From Archilochus colubris (lineage: Eukaryota > Chordata > Aves > Apodiformes > Trochilidae): a DNA stretch of 64,000 nt. The stretch covers positions 98,870,467 through 98,934,466 of the forward strand of contig CM041084.1 in the NCBI GenBank assembly GCA_023079485.1, given 5' to 3'. Positions within the stretch are counted from its first letter, which is position 1, and each line of letters starts with the position of its first letter. Both the position numbers and the translations under genes were made by a program. Below, one piece after another: positions 61,559-64,000 of the stretch. The notes under the pieces are model-generated. The model ran no database searches and was not told the origin of the DNA. It worked only from the letters and a program-made list of their open reading frames with translations.

Positions 61559-64000
61559 AATTTGATCACCACAGCATATCATCTGAGATAAGGACATGAC
61601 ATTCTTTTAAAATGAGGTCTCTTCATATGGCATATTACTACTCTGCTGTGTCCACACTGGTGTTCTGATACAGATCAGGAGAGTATTTTTTGAACAAATA
61701 TCTGAGCATGCTTTGGTCTGCATGACTGAGTGATCTCTGAGAACACAAACTGAGTCCTTTCACATGAAATTTAACCATTCCCCCAGAACAAAACTGCTGT
61801 GTTTCAACCACTAATGGGCATTTGGTCTGCATGGCCAGACCAGGCCTGAATCACAGTAAACCCCACTCAAAACACATATCCCATGGCAGCCAGGGACTCT
61901 GAATTAACTGTTTCATTCCTATTATTATGCACTGCTTGCTAATACATGTGACACTCACCCCACCACCCTCAGTCCTGTGCTGTCCCCAAGAAAGCTTTCC
62001 AGCATCGTGTCTCCTTAAGGGATGAAGGGCCAGGCCAGGTTGCTCACCCTTAGGATTATTCCTGGGCTGCATCCCATCTGTTAAAGTGAGCAGAGCCTTT
62101 CTGCTGCCCTGATGTACAAGCAGGGTGGGACTGGAGGATGCTCAGCACAGCCACACTCCCCAAAAAACCTCAGGGATCCAGTTCCATAAGGCACAACAAC
62201 AGATTATTTCATTTCTGAAACAACTTCTCAAGGAGAAGGAATAAGGAAAAATATGGGTTGCTGTGGTGTGCTAACTAAAACCATCAGTAAAAGTGGAGAG
62301 CCAGTGGTTTTAGGATTCTAGCTAGATGAAGAAAGTGATGACTGAACACAAACCAAAAAAGAAGATGTAGCACTGATGAATGAAGTCTTTGCTAAAAAGA
62401 TGACTGTGGCACTCCACAGGTGAGTGCAGGTCAGATGCAAGCAATTCTCAGGTAAGTAAGTGCTAATAATATCTCTATGGTACTGTGGAGCAAATAAGAA
62501 AAAGTTCTTTCCTATGTCACATGCATTTCTGTTGACAAAACAACTAATCTGTTTCATAAAACCAGTGGTTCTATGTTGATTAAAAAGAAGAAGAAAAAAA
62601 AAAGGATTCCTGAACTAAAATAATTTATTTATTCATTCATTTCTGAGAAGATAGAAGCTTGCTACTGGGAGACAGCTACAGAAAAAGCTGTCAATAACTA
62701 AATGAAGCTGCTAAAATCAACATATTCCAGACATGTTTTTATCAATTGCAGTTGTGTATGATTCAGATAGTTGGTGATTCTGAACTGGCCAGTAAGTACT
62801 AAGGTGCTAAAGGAGAATATACAGCAGAACAATGTTCCCCAGTTCACTACAAATAGACTTCAAAATCTCAGATGGGTTACATGGCACACATGTCTCTTCT
62901 GAAAGAGAAGATATAGAGATATAGCAGGACAAGCTGGTGTGTTGATACAGTTTGTTGAGAGTTTTTAAGTGTGTATTCAGATACTCAGGACCCTGACTAG
63001 TCCAGCTGGGGCAGACTCTATGAACTTCTGCTGTATTCTCTGATAAGGTGTTTGAGAAGTGGCAGCTGCAATGAAATGGTTTGGCAAAGTGTTTCTTTCA
63101 ATTTCTGGAGAATTTGGCATTACTGTTTTGTAATTTTTATGTAATTTCTTGTAATTTTTTGTAACTGTTTTGGAGAATACTTGTAAGTGTCACAGTCTTC
63201 AAGTTAAAATTCTAAAATTTGGTGGATATTCTGACCGGTATAATATCAGCAGTTTTTATTTTACTTTATTAAATCTCATATTCTTAGACTCTTGTCCTTA
63301 TGCTAGGATTTCATTGAGTACATATGTGAGCATGATGTGCATTTTACCTTTCTTTCTACTAAATGTGAGAAATAATTCTGGAAGTTTGTTATCCTTCATC
63401 TTTTTAAAGAATTTTAAAGGTAGTGTTAATGTAAAACAGAATCTTTGGAACAGATGGGAATGGCCAGACATTCTGGAGCAAATATTTGGAATAAAAGCTT
63501 AATTAAATGGATACCAAATTAAGACATTCTTTTAAACAACTTTGGTATTTTTGACATGGTGGTAAGAAACAGAAGGCAAAGAGAAGACAAAATAATTTAG
63601 CAACCAGAGCGTAGCAATGGATTTATTCTGAAAGCTGCCAGATTAATGTTTTCCACAGTCCCAGCAGAGGGAAAGACTGAATTGAACAGCTGAATTCCTA
63701 TTGATATCTTTGGGAGCAGGATCAAGTTGTTAATCAATTAAAAGCTCCTGCTTTGATTTTAGTGAGTTACGTGACTTAAACCTCGTTTAATGTTTTGGAA
63801 GTACCAGGTAAGGTTTAAATTGAAATAATAAGTTTTCTGGACTTTTAATAGCGTTATTCTGCCTAGTGCTGCTTTTACCTCAGGGTAAAAGGATATTTAC
63901 TTTTGGCTGTTACTGCAGTGTAGAAGTTGATACTATTGAGAAGAGAACTGGCAAATCTTAAAACAGAATGTTTAGATCATAAGAATTTTTTTAAAAAGCC
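61559..64000. other. unique intronic sequence
   Basis: No gene or mobile element recognised. A somewhat GC-richer patch lies at 61960-62170. The 110-codon + ORF at 63170-63502 has no family resemblance. Confidence 0.5.

Larger units (their letters stand above)
35960..64000 (+). other. PIEZO2: inferred PIEZO2 intron downstream of the exon
   Basis: The next PIEZO2 exon should begin with the rest of a Cys codon and encode a Ser/Thr-Trp-Glu-Lys motif. I did not find such a sequence behind an acceptor site anywhere to the end of the window, so the remaining 28 kb is read as intron (probably intron 3). Confidence 0.68.

Overview
This window is vertebrate nuclear DNA, almost certainly from a bird. 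The evidence is (1) about fourteen CR1 LINE fragments whose 3' ends carry the avian-type ATTCTATGATT tail, (2) a solo-LTR-like block of a kind common in bird genomes (starts TGTCATGGTTTAAC), and (3) one exon whose translation matches the N-terminal part of the mechanosensitive channel PIEZO2. The CR1 load (roughly a tenth of the window) and family mix suggest a non-galliform bird, but I cannot name the species.

The only protein-coding sequence I can support is the 126-nt exon at 35834-35959 on the + strand, with clean splice sites. It encodes about 41 residues corresponding to roughly residues 54-96 of human PIEZO2. No other exon was recognised, so positions 1-35833 and 35960-64000 are read as large PIEZO2 introns. 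Nearly all other open reading frames are either chance ORFs in AT-rich intron or decayed CR1 ORF2 (reverse transcriptase) remnants.

Layout: 2627-4335 is a CR1 with a second CR1 nested inside it; 8863-8934 is an 18-bp tandem repeat; 19609-20038 is a palindromic, rearranged CR1; 25337-26667 is a CR1 followed by an endogenous retroviral LTR; 27000-27278 is a possible old RT remnant; 30217-30559 is a sense-oriented CR1; 35666-35719 is a 27-bp tandem duplication just ahead of the PIEZO2 exon; 38324-38814 is a 491-bp foldback element with 8-bp target duplications, sitting in an old CR1; 39992-43110 holds three antisense CR1s; 43318-43704 is a 200-bp tandem duplication; 47226-48333 holds two adjoining CR1s, the second carrying the longest ORF of the window (299 codons); 51935-52365, 56855-57005 and 61504-61558 are further CR1 pieces. 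The rest is unique, AT-rich intron with simple repeats.

No prokaryotic, phage, CRISPR or multi-gene system is present. The most unusual object is the foldback element at 38324-38814: its centre is a perfect 32-bp inverted repeat enclosing a 65-nt tRNA-like sequence with RNA polymerase III A-box and B-box matches.
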